Shown: positions 17,028 through 26,077, counted from the first letter of the stretch. The stretch is DNA of 64,000 nt from Geminicoccaceae bacterium (GCA_028285265.1 JANQPX010000030.1:620001-684000), one strand, 5' to 3'. Made by a program: numbers and translations. The notes: generated from the letters alone by a model not told the origin.

Positions 17028-18428
17028 ATGAACATACGACCCGATCCGACATTTCATGCGACGGCGAAGCTTGCCATGCAGGCGCCTGCTGAGACTTATG
17101 CTTTTACCGTTATGTTAAGTCCCGATGGCTCAAAGTCAGACGGTATCGCTGTGGTTGACCTCAACCCGGCATCCAAGACGTATGGACAGATTGTTCATCA
17201 GGTCATCGTGCCGAACAAAGGCGACGAATTTCATCACTTTGGTTGGAATGCTTGTTCCTCGGCCCTATCGCCCCTTGCCGGACATGCCTTCCTCGAGCGG
17301 CGCTACCTGATCGTGCCAGGCATTCGCTCAAGTCGGATCTACGTTATCGATGCAAAAGAGCCTTTGAAGGCCAAGATTCATAAGATTATCGAACCCGAAG
17401 AAGTGTTCGAGAAAACCGGGTACTCGCGTCCGCACACCATTCACTGCGGGCCTGAAGGCATCTATGTCTCGACCCTAGGCGGCGCTGGTCCCGATGGCAC
17501 AGACGGACCTCCGGGCATCTTTATCATGGATTGTGAGACCTTTGAGGTCATCGGGCGCTATGAAATGGACCGGGGACCGCAGGACAAACATTATGATTTC
17601 TGGTGGAACCTGCCGCGCGACTATATGGTCAGTTCCGAATGGGCGCTGCCGCCGCAATTTGAAAACGGCATCGTTCCAGAGGATCTGCTGAGCAACAAGT
17701 ACGGCCACTCGCTCCATTTTTGGAATTTGCGCGCGCGCCAGAATGTCCAGACCATCGATCTCGGGGCCAACCATCAAATGGCGCTCGAAGTCAGGCCTGC
17801 GCATGATCCAGCAAAGTCCTACGGTTTTTGTGGCGTTGTGGTCGATACCACCAATCTCCAGGGTTCAATCTTCACCTGGTGGCAGGATGATGACGGCAAA
17901 TGGCAGGCTAAAAAGACCATTACCATCGATCCGCAGCCGGCCAAAGCTGATGATCTGCCCGATCTTCTCAAGGGTTTCGAAGCCGTTCCGCCGCTCGTTA
18001 CCGACATCGACCTGAGCCTCGATGACCGTTTTCTGTATGTGGCTTGCTGGGGAACCGGCGAAATGCATCAGTACGATGTCAGTGATCCCATGAACCCCAA
18101 GCTCACAGGCAAAGTTGAACTGGGTGGCATCGTCAAAGATACCAAACATCCCTCGGGCGGCGATTTTGCTTACGGCCCGCAGATGGTCGAAATCAGCCGT
18201 GACGGCAAGCGCGTTTATTGGACCAACTCGCTTTATTCGACTTGGGATGATCAGTTCTATCCGAATGACGAGGGCGGGCAGATGGTCATGGCGCATGTCG
18301 GCGAGGATGGCGGTCTCGAGCTCGACAAGGACTTTTACATCGACTTCCCCAAGGGCTACCGCGCCCACCAAATTAGGCTTGAGGGCGGCGATTGCTCGAC
18401 CGATAGCTTCTGTTATCCATCCGTTTAA
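17028..18428 (+). CDS. SBP56 family protein (selenium-binding protein / methanethiol oxidase-like)
   Basis: Beta-propeller of the SBP56 family; bacterial MtoX members oxidise methanethiol with copper. 466 aa with the full family pattern: EFHHFGWNACSS near 66-77, SSRIYVIDAKEP, RPHTIHCGPEG-YVSTLGG near 140, YDFWWNLPRDYMVSSEWA near 190, and C-terminal AHQIRLEGGDCSTD. The family CSSC motif reads CSSA here: the second Cys is lost while the first remains. No signal peptide is visible, unlike periplasmic MtoX, so this is more like the cytosolic branch. GGGAGGA precedes the ATG. It is followed three bases later by a membrane protein. Confidence 0.9.
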   Translation: MNIRPDPTFHATAKLAMQAPAETYAFTVMLSPDGSKSDGIAVVDLNPASKTYGQIVHQVIVPNKGDEFHHFGWNACSSALSPLAGHAFLERRYLIVPGIRSSRIYVIDAKEPLKAKIHKIIEPEEVFEKTGYSRPHTIHCGPEGIYVSTLGGAGPDGTDGPPGIFIMDCETFEVIGRYEMDRGPQDKHYDFWWNLPRDYMVSSEWALPPQFENGIVPEDLLSNKYGHSLHFWNLRARQNVQTIDLGANHQMALEVRPAHDPAKSYGFCGVVVDTTNLQGSIFTWWQDDDGKWQAKKTITIDPQPAKADDLPDLLKGFEAVPPLVTDIDLSLDDRFLYVACWGTGEMHQYDVSDPMNPKLTGKVELGGIVKDTKHPSGGDFAYGPQMVEISRDGKRVYWTNSLYSTWDDQFYPNDEGGQMVMAHVGEDGGLELDKDFYIDFPKGYRAHQIRLEGGDCSTDSFCYPSV

Positions 18429-18431
18429 CCC

Positions 18432-19100
18432 GTGGAGAGCCTAACGTCGGAGGCGGCCCTTTGGTGGGCCGTCATCCTCTCTGGCTTCTATCACGGCATC
18501 AACCCTGGCATGGGGTGGCCGCTTGCCGTGTCGGCTGCCCTGATGGAGCAAAAGGCGACCGCGTTGCCAAAGGCTCTTGGCGCGATGGCCCTCGGGCATT
18601 TTTTGGCCATGATGGCGATCCTCTTGCCATTCACGGCCATGATTCAGTTGGTGTTTTGGGAACGTGAGATCCGTATTGCCGCGGCCCTTTTAGTCGCCCT
18701 GGTGGGGCTTTATCTGCTGATCAATCCTAGACACCCGAAGATTTTGGCGAGGATTAAGCCGACACGGCTCGCTCTTTGGTCCTTCGTCGCAGCGATGGCC
18801 CATGGCGCGGGCCTGATGCTCGTGCCGATTTTCATGGGCATTTGCGGCCTCGATCAGGCTGATGCCGGCCACCAAGCGGCTGGAGCGCTCATGCGCGACA
18901 ATATCGAAACGGCCTTGATCGTGGCCGCGGCACATACACTCGCAATGGTCGTTGCTGGCGGACTCATGGCGACTGTCATTTATCTTTGGCTTGGCTTGAA
19001 GTTTTTGTCCAAAACCTGGTTCAATCTCGATCGGGCCTGGGCTTTGAGTCTTATATGCGTTGGTATTTTTGGCATCACAGCGACCTATACCGGTCATTGA
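18432..19100 (+). CDS. Polytopic membrane protein, SBP56 partner, unknown function
   Basis: 222-aa integral membrane protein with about six hydrophobic spans, starting with GTG three bases after the SBP56 stop, so almost certainly cotranscribed. The first span carries FYHGINPGMGWPLAVS, and later spans carry AMALGHFLAM, MAHGAGLMLVPI and AAAHTLAMVVAGG; the recurring His-Gly/His residues inside helices recall NicO/UreH-type metal or sulfur-compound exporters, but I cannot assign a family. A transport role for a metal cofactor or product of the SBP56 enzyme is inference from pairing. Confidence 0.8.
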   Translation: MESLTSEAALWWAVILSGFYHGINPGMGWPLAVSAALMEQKATALPKALGAMALGHFLAMMAILLPFTAMIQLVFWEREIRIAAALLVALVGLYLLINPRHPKILARIKPTRLALWSFVAAMAHGAGLMLVPIFMGICGLDQADAGHQAAGALMRDNIETALIVAAAHTLAMVVAGGLMATVIYLWLGLKFLSKTWFNLDRAWALSLICVGIFGITATYTGH

Positions 19101-19160
19101 GACCGTCAAAAAGGTCGATCCTTCCGGTTCTGGTGCTGGTTCCTGCGCCTCGGAACAGCG

Positions 19161-20339
19161 TTATGACTGAGCCGGTTTTTTCCCGAGCAAGGGACTCAGT
19201 CCCCCCGAAATCAGCGCGAGGATTGCAGCGATCGACAAGGCAAGGCCGTAGCCTCCGGTTTGGCTGAAGAGGATGCCGGCGAACCATGGGGCCATAAGGC
19301 CTGCAAGACCCCAGCTGGTAAAGATACGACCATATGCCAGGGCATAGGCATCTCGTCCAAAGAGCATGGCGGTAACAATGGGAAACAGGGCGATGATGGC
19401 GCCATAGCCAAAGCCGACCACAGCCAACGAAGCGATAACAAGAACGATCTCGGACACGACTGCCAATATCAGGAGCGCTGCGGCTGACAAGACGCCAAGA
19501 CAGCACAAAAGAATGTGACCGGGCTGACGATCGGCGAGATAACCTGCGGAGAAGCCACCGAGCGCATTGGCAATTGTGAGAGCGATGACGCCCCTCACGC
19601 CATCTTCGGTTGTCCCTTCGGCTGCCGTCACGATGCCTGCGGCATGTCCCATCGCCATCAGTCCGGCTGCAACGCCGGCGCCATAGATGAGCCAGCAAAG
19701 CCATAGTTGCCGTTGGTCAAGGGCCGCCGTATCGGCTTTGGTTTCAGGGGCTGCTGTGGAGGCAGCATGGCCTTCACTCGATCGCCATAGTCCGGCACTG
19801 ACGATGCATCCGATGACGATAAGAACCATCGAGAGACGGTGAAGTGCGCCACCAACGCCCAAAACCGGTATCCATTGATCAAGCAACATCGCAAAGCCGG
19901 TCGCGCCCACAGCGTAGATCGCGGTGACGCCTCCCATGGCAAGACCGCGATGTCGCACAAACGCTTGGTTCGTCAGGTGCAGAGCAAGGCCGTAGCCGAT
20001 GCCATTGGCAAAGCCGAAGATCAGCCCATAGCCAATCCAGAGGAAGATAGGATGTGTCGCGATCGATGCGGTGATGAGACCTGCGGTGGCGAACAGACAG
20101 GTCAACAGTGCCAGCATCGCCGGTGGCAAAAGACGATAGACCCGATGCCCTAAGAGAACAGCTAGGGTCAGGCTTGCAAGGCCGATCGCGTAGGCAGGTG
20201 CAATCGTCGCTCGGGTGACCTGCAGTTGTTGCTCCAATGGCTCAAGCAAGACGCTGAAGGCATGGATCGAGCCAAGGCCCAGCGATAGCAAAAGTGCTGA
20301 CCAAAGGATGAGAGCGCTACGATATTGAGGTTGCACCAA
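19161..20339 (-). CDS. MFS transporter, OxlT-like
   Basis: Inner-membrane secondary carrier, 392 aa with about 12 hydrophobic segments. Early sequence SLGLGSIHAFSVLLEPLEQQL and GYGLIFGFANGIGYGLALHL match the oxalate/formate antiporter and monocarboxylate branch of the major facilitator superfamily; RHRGLAMGGVTAIYAVG follows as the loop 4-5 region. It is convergent with the SBP56 partner and well separated from the SDR gene. Substrate probably an organic anion. Confidence 0.88.
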   Translation of the reverse strand: MVQPQYRSALILWSALLLSLGLGSIHAFSVLLEPLEQQLQVTRATIAPAYAIGLASLTLAVLLGHRVYRLLPPAMLALLTCLFATAGLITASIATHPIFLWIGYGLIFGFANGIGYGLALHLTNQAFVRHRGLAMGGVTAIYAVGATGFAMLLDQWIPVLGVGGALHRLSMVLIVIGCIVSAGLWRSSEGHAASTAAPETKADTAALDQRQLWLCWLIYGAGVAAGLMAMGHAAGIVTAAEGTTEDGVRGVIALTIANALGGFSAGYLADRQPGHILLCCLGVLSAAALLILAVVSEIVLVIASLAVVGFGYGAIIALFPIVTAMLFGRDAYALAYGRIFTSWGLAGLMAPWFAGILFSQTGGYGLALSIAAILALISGGLSPLLGKKPAQS

Positions 20340-20451
20340 GGCTGCACGTTCCCAAGGCTGTTTTCAGCTAAGGATAGGGCGCAAAAGCTATTGCTGGCCA
20401 TGGTAACGTTGTGGCTGGACGTCGTCGAATGACAGGACAGGGTCGATGTGA

Positions 20452-21219
20452 CTAGAACGGTATAACTTTACCATCCCAGTCGTAGACCAGCCCGCTGTCT
20501 TCAGGGGTCAGTCCATCAATAACCCGAAGAAGCCGATCGGCGACGAAGGCGGGCGAGAACAGCTTCCCCTTGGGCACGTGGCTCTGAAAAGGCTTCGAGA
20601 GGGCAGTGTCTGTCGTTCCGGGGTGAAGGCCCACGACGATCCCTTGGGGGTGACGCCTTTCGAGCTCGATCGCAAAGTTTCGGATCAGCATATTGAGCGC
20701 GGCCTTGGAGGCACGATACGCATGCCAGCCACCGAGTTGATTATCGCCGATGCTCCCGACACGCGCTGACAGCGCGGCGAACACGCTCTTCCGATCTCGA
20801 GCCAACAAGGGAAGAAAATGCTTGGCGATCAGCGCGGGACCGATCGTGTTAATCCGAAAGACTCGCTCCATCGCTGTTGCATCAAGCGAACGCCATGTCT
20901 TCTCTGGAAGCAGTACGTCGTCCTGGTGAAGAACCCCGGTGGCGACAATGACGAGATCGAGCTTTCCAACCCGATCTGCAATGTCTTTGGCTGCTCGGGC
21001 GATCGTTTCTTCATCATCGAGGTTGAATGACAGTGGCAAAGCCTTCGGCCCGAGCGTGTCGTTTTTCTGTCGGCTGCATGCTGCAACGACGTCGACATGG
21101 GGGCTGGCTTGCAACTGACCAACGAAAGCGCTGCCGATCCCGCCTGATGCGCCCATGACCACTGATCTTATGCCCGCGTCGAACGAGCTCAATTCCCCGG
21201 TCAAACTGGCGACGGTCAT
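20452..21219 (-). CDS. Short-chain dehydrogenase/reductase
   Basis: Classical SDR, 255 aa, NAD(P)-dependent alcohol/ketone oxidoreductase. The nucleotide-binding loop VVMGASGGIGSAF lies near residue 20, IVATGVLHQ replaces the NNAG motif, and the active-site pair is Ser in LSARVGSIG with YRASKAA about a dozen residues later. Start at 21219 gives an ATGA overlap with the DCC gene stop, so the two are translationally coupled. Similar to CsgA/YciK-like short SDRs of unknown substrate. Confidence 0.9.
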   Translation of the reverse strand: MTVASLTGELSSFDAGIRSVVMGASGGIGSAFVGQLQASPHVDVVAACSRQKNDTLGPKALPLSFNLDDEETIARAAKDIADRVGKLDLVIVATGVLHQDDVLLPEKTWRSLDATAMERVFRINTIGPALIAKHFLPLLARDRKSVFAALSARVGSIGDNQLGGWHAYRASKAALNMLIRNFAIELERRHPQGIVVGLHPGTTDTALSKPFQSHVPKGKLFSPAFVADRLLRVIDGLTPEDSGLVYDWDGKVIPF

Positions 21220-21611
21220 GGCTTCATAAGGCCAGAGCCGCAGGCCTGTCGCCGTTTGTCCCATCGGTAAAGGCCATAAGCGATCGGCTCGTAGGCCCAA
21301 TGTAAGAGGCTGCCGAGAACCGGCCACCTTACGACCGTTGAGAGCCAACGATAGCGCGGGAGATGATCCCAAATCGCGGCAAAGGCCGGAATGCCTGACA
21401 ACAGACAGCCATTGGCGTCGACCACATGTAAGCGCCGCTTGGCCTCATCCATCGAGAGCGCCACCTTGGCAAGCACAGGATCCGCGACGCTGATGTCGGT
21501 GAACGAGAGAGCCGACGTGCCTAACGCGTCAAGCTTTTGATAGTGCTCGATTTCTCGCCGGCAAATCGGACAAGCACCGTTATAAAGAACAGTCGTTGTT
21601 GTTTCGGTCAT
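21216..21611 (-). CDS. DCC family (DUF393) thiol-disulfide oxidoreductase-like protein
   Basis: 131 aa from the ATG at 21611 (MTETTTTVLYNGACP). The name-giving D/N-x-x-C-x-x-C pattern is present as NGACPICRREI near residues 11-20; the rest fits the family, with a hydrophobic PVLGSLLHWAYEPIAYGLYRW helix near 100. DCC proteins are thioredoxin-fold predicted oxidoreductases with no settled substrate. Its TGA overlaps the ATG of the SDR gene by the ATGA arrangement. Confidence 0.88.
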   Translation of the reverse strand: MTETTTTVLYNGACPICRREIEHYQKLDALGTSALSFTDISVADPVLAKVALSMDEAKRRLHVVDANGCLLSGIPAFAAIWDHLPRYRWLSTVVRWPVLGSLLHWAYEPIAYGLYRWDKRRQACGSGLMKP

Positions 21612-21687
21612 GACCCTGCATACGGCCAAGGACCTCATTCGGATCAAAGGTTAGGGCAGGACCCCCTGACCCGTCGACAGTTCTTCA

Positions 21688-22644
21688 TCAGCCCGTGAGG
21701 ACATTGCTCCCGAAGTAGCGGAACTCCCGATCCATGTCGGCCATGTCAGCCGCTGCTAGCTTGAGTGTTGGCGTATCCAGCTTGGCGAAGCTCTTTTGGC
21801 TTTCTACCCACTCATCAGCGGACGCGAGCGTGCTGAGCGTCAGGGTCGTTGCTTCGTTGAGATAGTGGGTCGGAATGACCACCTTTGGCTGCAAGCGCTC
21901 AACAATCGCATTCCCTTGCTCATAGCTCAAGATATGCTCGGACCCATCGATCGGCAGGGTAAGCACGTCGATCCTGCCCATGGCGTCCCAAACGGACTCG
22001 GGAGGATTGTGGCGGTTATCGCCCCAGATCAGTGTCCTGATTCCGCCGGTTTCGACCACATACATGACCATGTCCATGTGACCTGGATTGTCCGGCGGAC
22101 AGGCGTTCTGGCCGAATTCGGCGAGCGCATTTGTCCAAGCGTACCATCCCGGCGCTTCGCAGGCGTGTTTGTCGGCAAGGCCTGTAATGCTGACATCGGC
22201 GAAGGCCCAGGAACCGACCATACGGTCCAACACCATGGTGGATTCAGGCCTGAACAGCGCGTCATGATCGAAATGGGCGTGAGTCGACATCGAGATATCG
22301 ACGACGGTTTTGGGAAACTCGTTTGGGTACCACAACCCCCAAGCCCCGGACGGATCATTCCGCCAAGGATCAAACAAGATGCTGAGCCCTGCCGGCGACG
22401 TGATCTTGAGGGCGCAGTGACCATAGTAATCGATGGTGACTTCGCCGGCGCTTGCCGCCGATGTTGCTGCCTGCAGATCGACGACATGATTGTTATTGCC
22501 AGGCTGCATCCAGGCTGCGGATTGGGCCAAGCCTGACTTGGCACCGGTCGTCAAACCGGCCGCCAATGCTCCCGCACCTGCCGCAGCGGTTAGAAGCCCG
22601 CGTCTACCGATGGTCTGCTCATTATCGTCGGAACGATCGTCCAT
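21688..22644 (-). CDS. Tat-exported metallo-beta-lactamase-fold hydrolase, UlaG-like
   Basis: 318 aa. The N-terminus has a twin-arginine signal (TIGRRGLLTAAAGAGALAAG, Ala-x-Ala end near 40), so it should be exported folded. The body is an MBL fold: YYGHCALKI near 76, ILFDPW, MSTHAHFDHDA near 124-134 (HxHxDH), WGDNRHNPP near 206 and VIPTHYLNEA near 260, giving a complete dinuclear metal site of the UlaG/lactonase type. Periplasmic location is unusual for UlaG relatives. Located between pheA and the DCC-SDR pair, all on the minus strand but with gaps, so not clearly one operon. Confidence 0.85.
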   Translation of the reverse strand: MDDRSDDNEQTIGRRGLLTAAAGAGALAAGLTTGAKSGLAQSAAWMQPGNNNHVVDLQAATSAASAGEVTIDYYGHCALKITSPAGLSILFDPWRNDPSGAWGLWYPNEFPKTVVDISMSTHAHFDHDALFRPESTMVLDRMVGSWAFADVSITGLADKHACEAPGWYAWTNALAEFGQNACPPDNPGHMDMVMYVVETGGIRTLIWGDNRHNPPESVWDAMGRIDVLTLPIDGSEHILSYEQGNAIVERLQPKVVIPTHYLNEATTLTLSTLASADEWVESQKSFAKLDTPTLKLAAADMADMDREFRYFGSNVLTG

Positions 22645-22787
22645 AGCACTCTCCCCATGTGATCCCCGTCTCTAGTTAACCTGATTGACGAGGAGACGAT
22701 GGCAATAGCCTGGATCGGGCAGATCGGTGTTGGGAACGACGGCACCAAGCCGAGTCCATCTTGGGTCTGTGCGGGCGACGCTTGGAT

Positions 22788-23684
22788 CTAACGCGACCGG
22801 AAGGGATGGGCGCGGTAGGTGCCAAGTTCCTGGACCGAGTGAGAGAAGAAGCGAAGTTCATCCATGGCGTTTTTCACACCGTTTTCAGCGGGATGACCGA
22901 GAATCTCGGCGTAGAATTGCGCCTGATTGAACTCAGCGTCCACATAGCTTTCGAGCTTCAGCATGTTGACACCATTGGTCGCAAAGCCGCCAAGCGCTTT
23001 ATAAAGAGCTGCGGGCACGCTCTGCACCTGGAAGAAAAAGCTCATGATGGTCGGTCGCTCAGGATTAAAATCGGGAATGACCGCCTCCGGCGCCAAGATA
23101 ACAAACCGGGTGGTGTTATGATCGGCATCCTCGATATCGGACTTGAGGATCTCAAGCCCATAGATTTTGGCGGCAAGCCTTGATGCAATAGCTGCTTGTG
23201 CTGGGTCTCGCTCCTTAGCGACCTCGGCAGCAGACCCTGCCGTGTCGGCATGCACTTTTGGCTGGACTGGCATCTCGCGCAAGAGCTTTCGGCACTGATT
23301 CAGCGCATGCACATGGGAGTGAACAACGCGGAGTTGCTCGAGCTTGGTTCCGGGAAGGCCGAGCAGATGGTGGTTCACGCGCTGGAAGTGCTCGCCGACA
23401 ATGAACAGGCCCGAGCGCGGCATGAGATGATGGACATCGGCAACCCGTCCTGCAACAGAGTTGTCAATGGCGATCATCGCGCGATCCGTCCGCCCCTCGC
23501 TTACAGCCGTAAAGGCGTCGTCGAAGGTTTCCGCAGGGATGGCTTCCATTTCCGGGCATGCCTGTTGGCAGGCCATGTGAGAGTAAGCCCCCGGCTGGCC
23601 CTGAAAGGCAATTTTTAGGCCCTTTGAATCGGCATTCGAGATGGTGATCGACTCCTTATCGGAGGCGCCGGCAACCTGGTCCAT
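22788..23684 (-). CDS. pheA: Prephenate dehydratase
   Basis: Converts prephenate to phenylpyruvate in phenylalanine synthesis. Monofunctional alphaproteobacterial type of 298 aa: catalytic domain IAFQGQPGAYSH, AIDNSVAGRVADVHHL and DHNTTRFVIL (the TRF triad) up to about residue 190, then a C-terminal ACT regulatory domain with NMLKLESYVD, where phenylalanine feedback binding is expected. No chorismate mutase domain is attached. AAGAAG precedes the ATG. It follows kdsB by 47 bases and is probably cotranscribed with it. Confidence 0.95.
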   Translation of the reverse strand: MDQVAGASDKESITISNADSKGLKIAFQGQPGAYSHMACQQACPEMEAIPAETFDDAFTAVSEGRTDRAMIAIDNSVAGRVADVHHLMPRSGLFIVGEHFQRVNHHLLGLPGTKLEQLRVVHSHVHALNQCRKLLREMPVQPKVHADTAGSAAEVAKERDPAQAAIASRLAAKIYGLEILKSDIEDADHNTTRFVILAPEAVIPDFNPERPTIMSFFFQVQSVPAALYKALGGFATNGVNMLKLESYVDAEFNQAQFYAEILGHPAENGVKNAMDELRFFSHSVQELGTYRAHPFRSR

Positions 23685-23731
23685 GTTGGGTGATTTCTTC
23701 TTTCGTTCGTGTCGTTGATCGGATGTAGCCG

Positions 23732-24487
23732 TCAGCCGAGAAGGCGGCGCGCTTCATTGAGTTGCACAGGAGTATCAACACCCAGTGGAACCGTGTCAAC
23801 GCGTGCCACACCGATCGTCATGTCATGCTCTAACGCCCGCAACTGTTCGAGCTTCTCACGCCGCTCCAATGGACTAGGCGGTAGGGCCGCGAAGCGTTCG
23901 AGTGCAGCCCGTCGATAGGCATAGATGCCGATATGGTGAAAAACCGGTCCCGGTCCAGCCGGTGCCGCCGCCCGCGTGAAATAGAGCGCCTTGCCGAAGA
24001 TACCCCTGCTATCATTATCCCGGAAGGCGACGACGGCCTTGACGATGCTTTGATCGTCCCGTTCCTTTGGATCCGTGGTGGCAACAACAAGGGTGCCGAT
24101 GTCAGCATCGACATGATCAAGGGGCTTGAGAACGGTTTTGATCAGTGCTGGGTCGATTGTCGGCAGGTCACCCTGAAGATTGACGATCGCTTGATAGTGT
24201 CTCTCGGGGTCAATCCTAGCGAGTGCTTGGGTGATCCTATCGCTACCCGATGGCAAGTTTGGATCAGTCATGATGGCTTCGCCGCCATGATCCATCACCG
24301 CATCGGCGATGGCCTGGTCGCCAGCTGCGACGACCACGCGACCAGCGTCAGCCTCCATCGCGCGTTTCCAGACGTGGACGATCATGGGAAGGCCGCAAAT
24401 GTCGGCCAGCGGCTTATTGGGGAGTCGCATCGAGGCCAACCGCGATGGGATCACGATCACACAGTTTGAGGAGGTGGCGCCGGTCAC
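23732..24487 (-). CDS. kdsB: 3-deoxy-manno-octulosonate cytidylyltransferase
   Basis: Activates KDO to CMP-KDO for lipopolysaccharide inner core synthesis. 251 aa from a GTG at 24487 with GGAG nine bases upstream. Family marks: IPSRLASMRLPNKPLADICGLPMI (N-terminus), GEAIMTDPNLPSGSDR near 75, INLQGDLPTIDP (here VNLQGD) near 100, HHIGIYAYRR near 190 and ALEHDMTIGVARV near 220. Followed by pheA, an arrangement common in alphaproteobacteria. It shares a divergent intergenic region with the diheme cytochrome gene. Confidence 0.96.
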   Translation of the reverse strand: MTGATSSNCVIVIPSRLASMRLPNKPLADICGLPMIVHVWKRAMEADAGRVVVAAGDQAIADAVMDHGGEAIMTDPNLPSGSDRITQALARIDPERHYQAIVNLQGDLPTIDPALIKTVLKPLDHVDADIGTLVVATTDPKERDDQSIVKAVVAFRDNDSRGIFGKALYFTRAAAPAGPGPVFHHIGIYAYRRAALERFAALPPSPLERREKLEQLRALEHDMTIGVARVDTVPLGVDTPVQLNEARRLLG

Positions 24488-24603
24488 AGAATGGTGCTCC
24501 TTTCACAACATTTGGCTGTCGATATCATGAGCCTTCGGGCTCTTGTCTGGGACAAACGGTCGCGATGCTCGGTCATGCGATGAAACAAGGCTTGCCCGGA
24601 TCG

Positions 24604-24635
24604 TTAAAAGTTTGTTTACCGTCAAAAGCTATAAT
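24604..24635 (+). promoter_or_regulatory. Cytochrome gene promoter with perfect -10 and CtrA-like half pattern
   Basis: A perfect TATAAT (24630-24635) lies 34 bases before the chosen cytochrome start, without a good -35. At its upstream side TTAA-N7-TTTAC (24604-24619) is one base from the CtrA consensus TTAA-N7-TTAAC, in the position where an activator would replace a -35 element. Confidence 0.4.
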
Positions 24636-24668
24636 CAGGCATCAACCGCGTGGACAGACGGCTTCGCT

Positions 24669-26048
24669 ATGGCATCTTCGCTCGAGACCAACAAGATCCT
24701 TGCTGCAATTCTAACAGCCGGCATCTTCGCATCCGGTGCGGGTGTTGTATCGCGCATCATTTACCACCCGACAGTTCCGGAAGAACCTTCCTACTTTATC
24801 GAGGTCGCTGCTGAGGCTGACCAAGGTGGTGGCGATGAAGGCGCGGGCGAGGAGGTCTCCGTCGCCGCGCTGTTGGCAAGCGCCGATCTTGCCGGTGGTG
24901 AAAAGGGTGCGAAAAAATGCGTTTCCTGCCACAGCTTTGATGAGGGGGGGGCCAATAAGATTGGTCCAAATCTCTATGGCATCGTCGGACGCGATATCGC
25001 GTCCGTGGCCGGCTATGCATATTCAGACGCTCTCATCGGTGTCGACGGTGATTGGAATTACGAAGCACTGGATGCATTCCTGGAGAAGCCCAAGGACTTT
25101 GCCCCAGGGACGAAGATGGCTTACGCCGGCATGAAGAGCGCTGAGGATCGTGCCGATTTGATCATCTATCTTCGATCACTAGCAGCTGATCCGATCCCCT
25201 TGCCTGAGGCGGATGAGGCGGCGACTGATACGGCTCAGGAGGCTGACGGTGGCCAAAATGAGAGCCAGGAAGACGTCGCGGCCGAGGAAGAGCCGACGGC
25301 GGACGAGGCCGAAACGGTGGCCGCTGCTGCGGTGGAGCAGGGTGAAAACCTGGCCGAAGCGGCTGATGATGCGGCTGAGGAGGTGGCGCAAGCGGCCTCT
25401 GATGTGGTGGAAAGCACTGAAGAGACAGCGACGGCGGCTGCCGAGGCTGTCTCGGATGCGGCTTCTGAGGCCGCTGAGACTGCGGCGGATGTGGTCGCGG
25501 ACGCCGGTGAAACGGCGAAAGACATCGCCGAAGCGACGGCAAGCGAGGCGAGCGAAGCGGCGTCGACGGTGACTGAAGCCGCTGAGAATGCTGCAGACTC
25601 GGTATCGGAAACAGCCGGGGCCACCGTTGCAGCAGTTGCCGCCGCAGCATCAGACGCTGCTGACGCCGCGGGTTCCACGGTCGATGCTGCTGCTGGGGGT
25701 CTTGTGGCGATGATCGCTGATGGCGACGTTGCTAAGGGCGAAAAAGTCTCAAAAAAGTGCAAGGCCTGCCATGTATTCGACGAGGGCGGCAAAAACAAAC
25801 TTGGCCCGGCGCTTTGGGGAATTGTCGGCCGAGATATCGCTTCCCATGACGGTTTCAACTACTCGGGTGCTCTGAGCGAGCTTGAAGGGGATTGGACTTA
25901 CGACAAGCTCGATCAGTTTCTCGCGGCGCCCAAGAAGTATGTTCCGGGAAGCAAAATGGTGTTTGCGGGCCTGAAAAAAGAGGAAGATCGCGCAAACCTG
26001 CTCGCCTATCTCCGCACATTGGATGCTGAGCCTGCCCCTCTCAATTGA
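24669..26048 (+). CDS. Membrane-anchored tandem cytochrome c with Ala-rich linker
   Basis: 459 aa from the ATG at 24669 (MASSLETNK). Residues about 8-32 form an uncleaved N-terminal anchor (ILAAILTAGIFASGAGVV), as in CycM. Two class I cytochrome c domains follow: heme site CVSCH (84-88) with PGTKMAYAGM as the Met-ligand loop, and CKACH (364-368) with PGSKMVFAGL. The domains are close copies, each with GPNLYGIVGRDIAS or GPALWGIVGRDIAS and ending in ADLIIYL or ANLLAYL. Between them is a low-complexity Ala/Glu/Asp/Thr linker of roughly 180 residues, probably amphipathic helix. Role: periplasmic electron shuttle toward a terminal oxidase. Confidence 0.92.
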   Translation: MASSLETNKILAAILTAGIFASGAGVVSRIIYHPTVPEEPSYFIEVAAEADQGGGDEGAGEEVSVAALLASADLAGGEKGAKKCVSCHSFDEGGANKIGPNLYGIVGRDIASVAGYAYSDALIGVDGDWNYEALDAFLEKPKDFAPGTKMAYAGMKSAEDRADLIIYLRSLAADPIPLPEADEAATDTAQEADGGQNESQEDVAAEEEPTADEAETVAAAAVEQGENLAEAADDAAEEVAQAASDVVESTEETATAAAEAVSDAASEAAETAADVVADAGETAKDIAEATASEASEAASTVTEAAENAADSVSETAGATVAAVAAAASDAADAAGSTVDAAAGGLVAMIADGDVAKGEKVSKKCKACHVFDEGGKNKLGPALWGIVGRDIASHDGFNYSGALSELEGDWTYDKLDQFLAAPKKYVPGSKMVFAGLKKEEDRANLLAYLRTLDAEPAPLN

Positions 26049-26077
26049 GGTTCTGTGCTGTTAGAGCGATGACATAA

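Noticed and set aside
25235..25858. 207-codon Ala/Ser-rich minus-strand frame opposite the cytochrome linker
   Set aside because: It is the complement of the low-complexity Ala-rich linker and has no independent start signal or motif.
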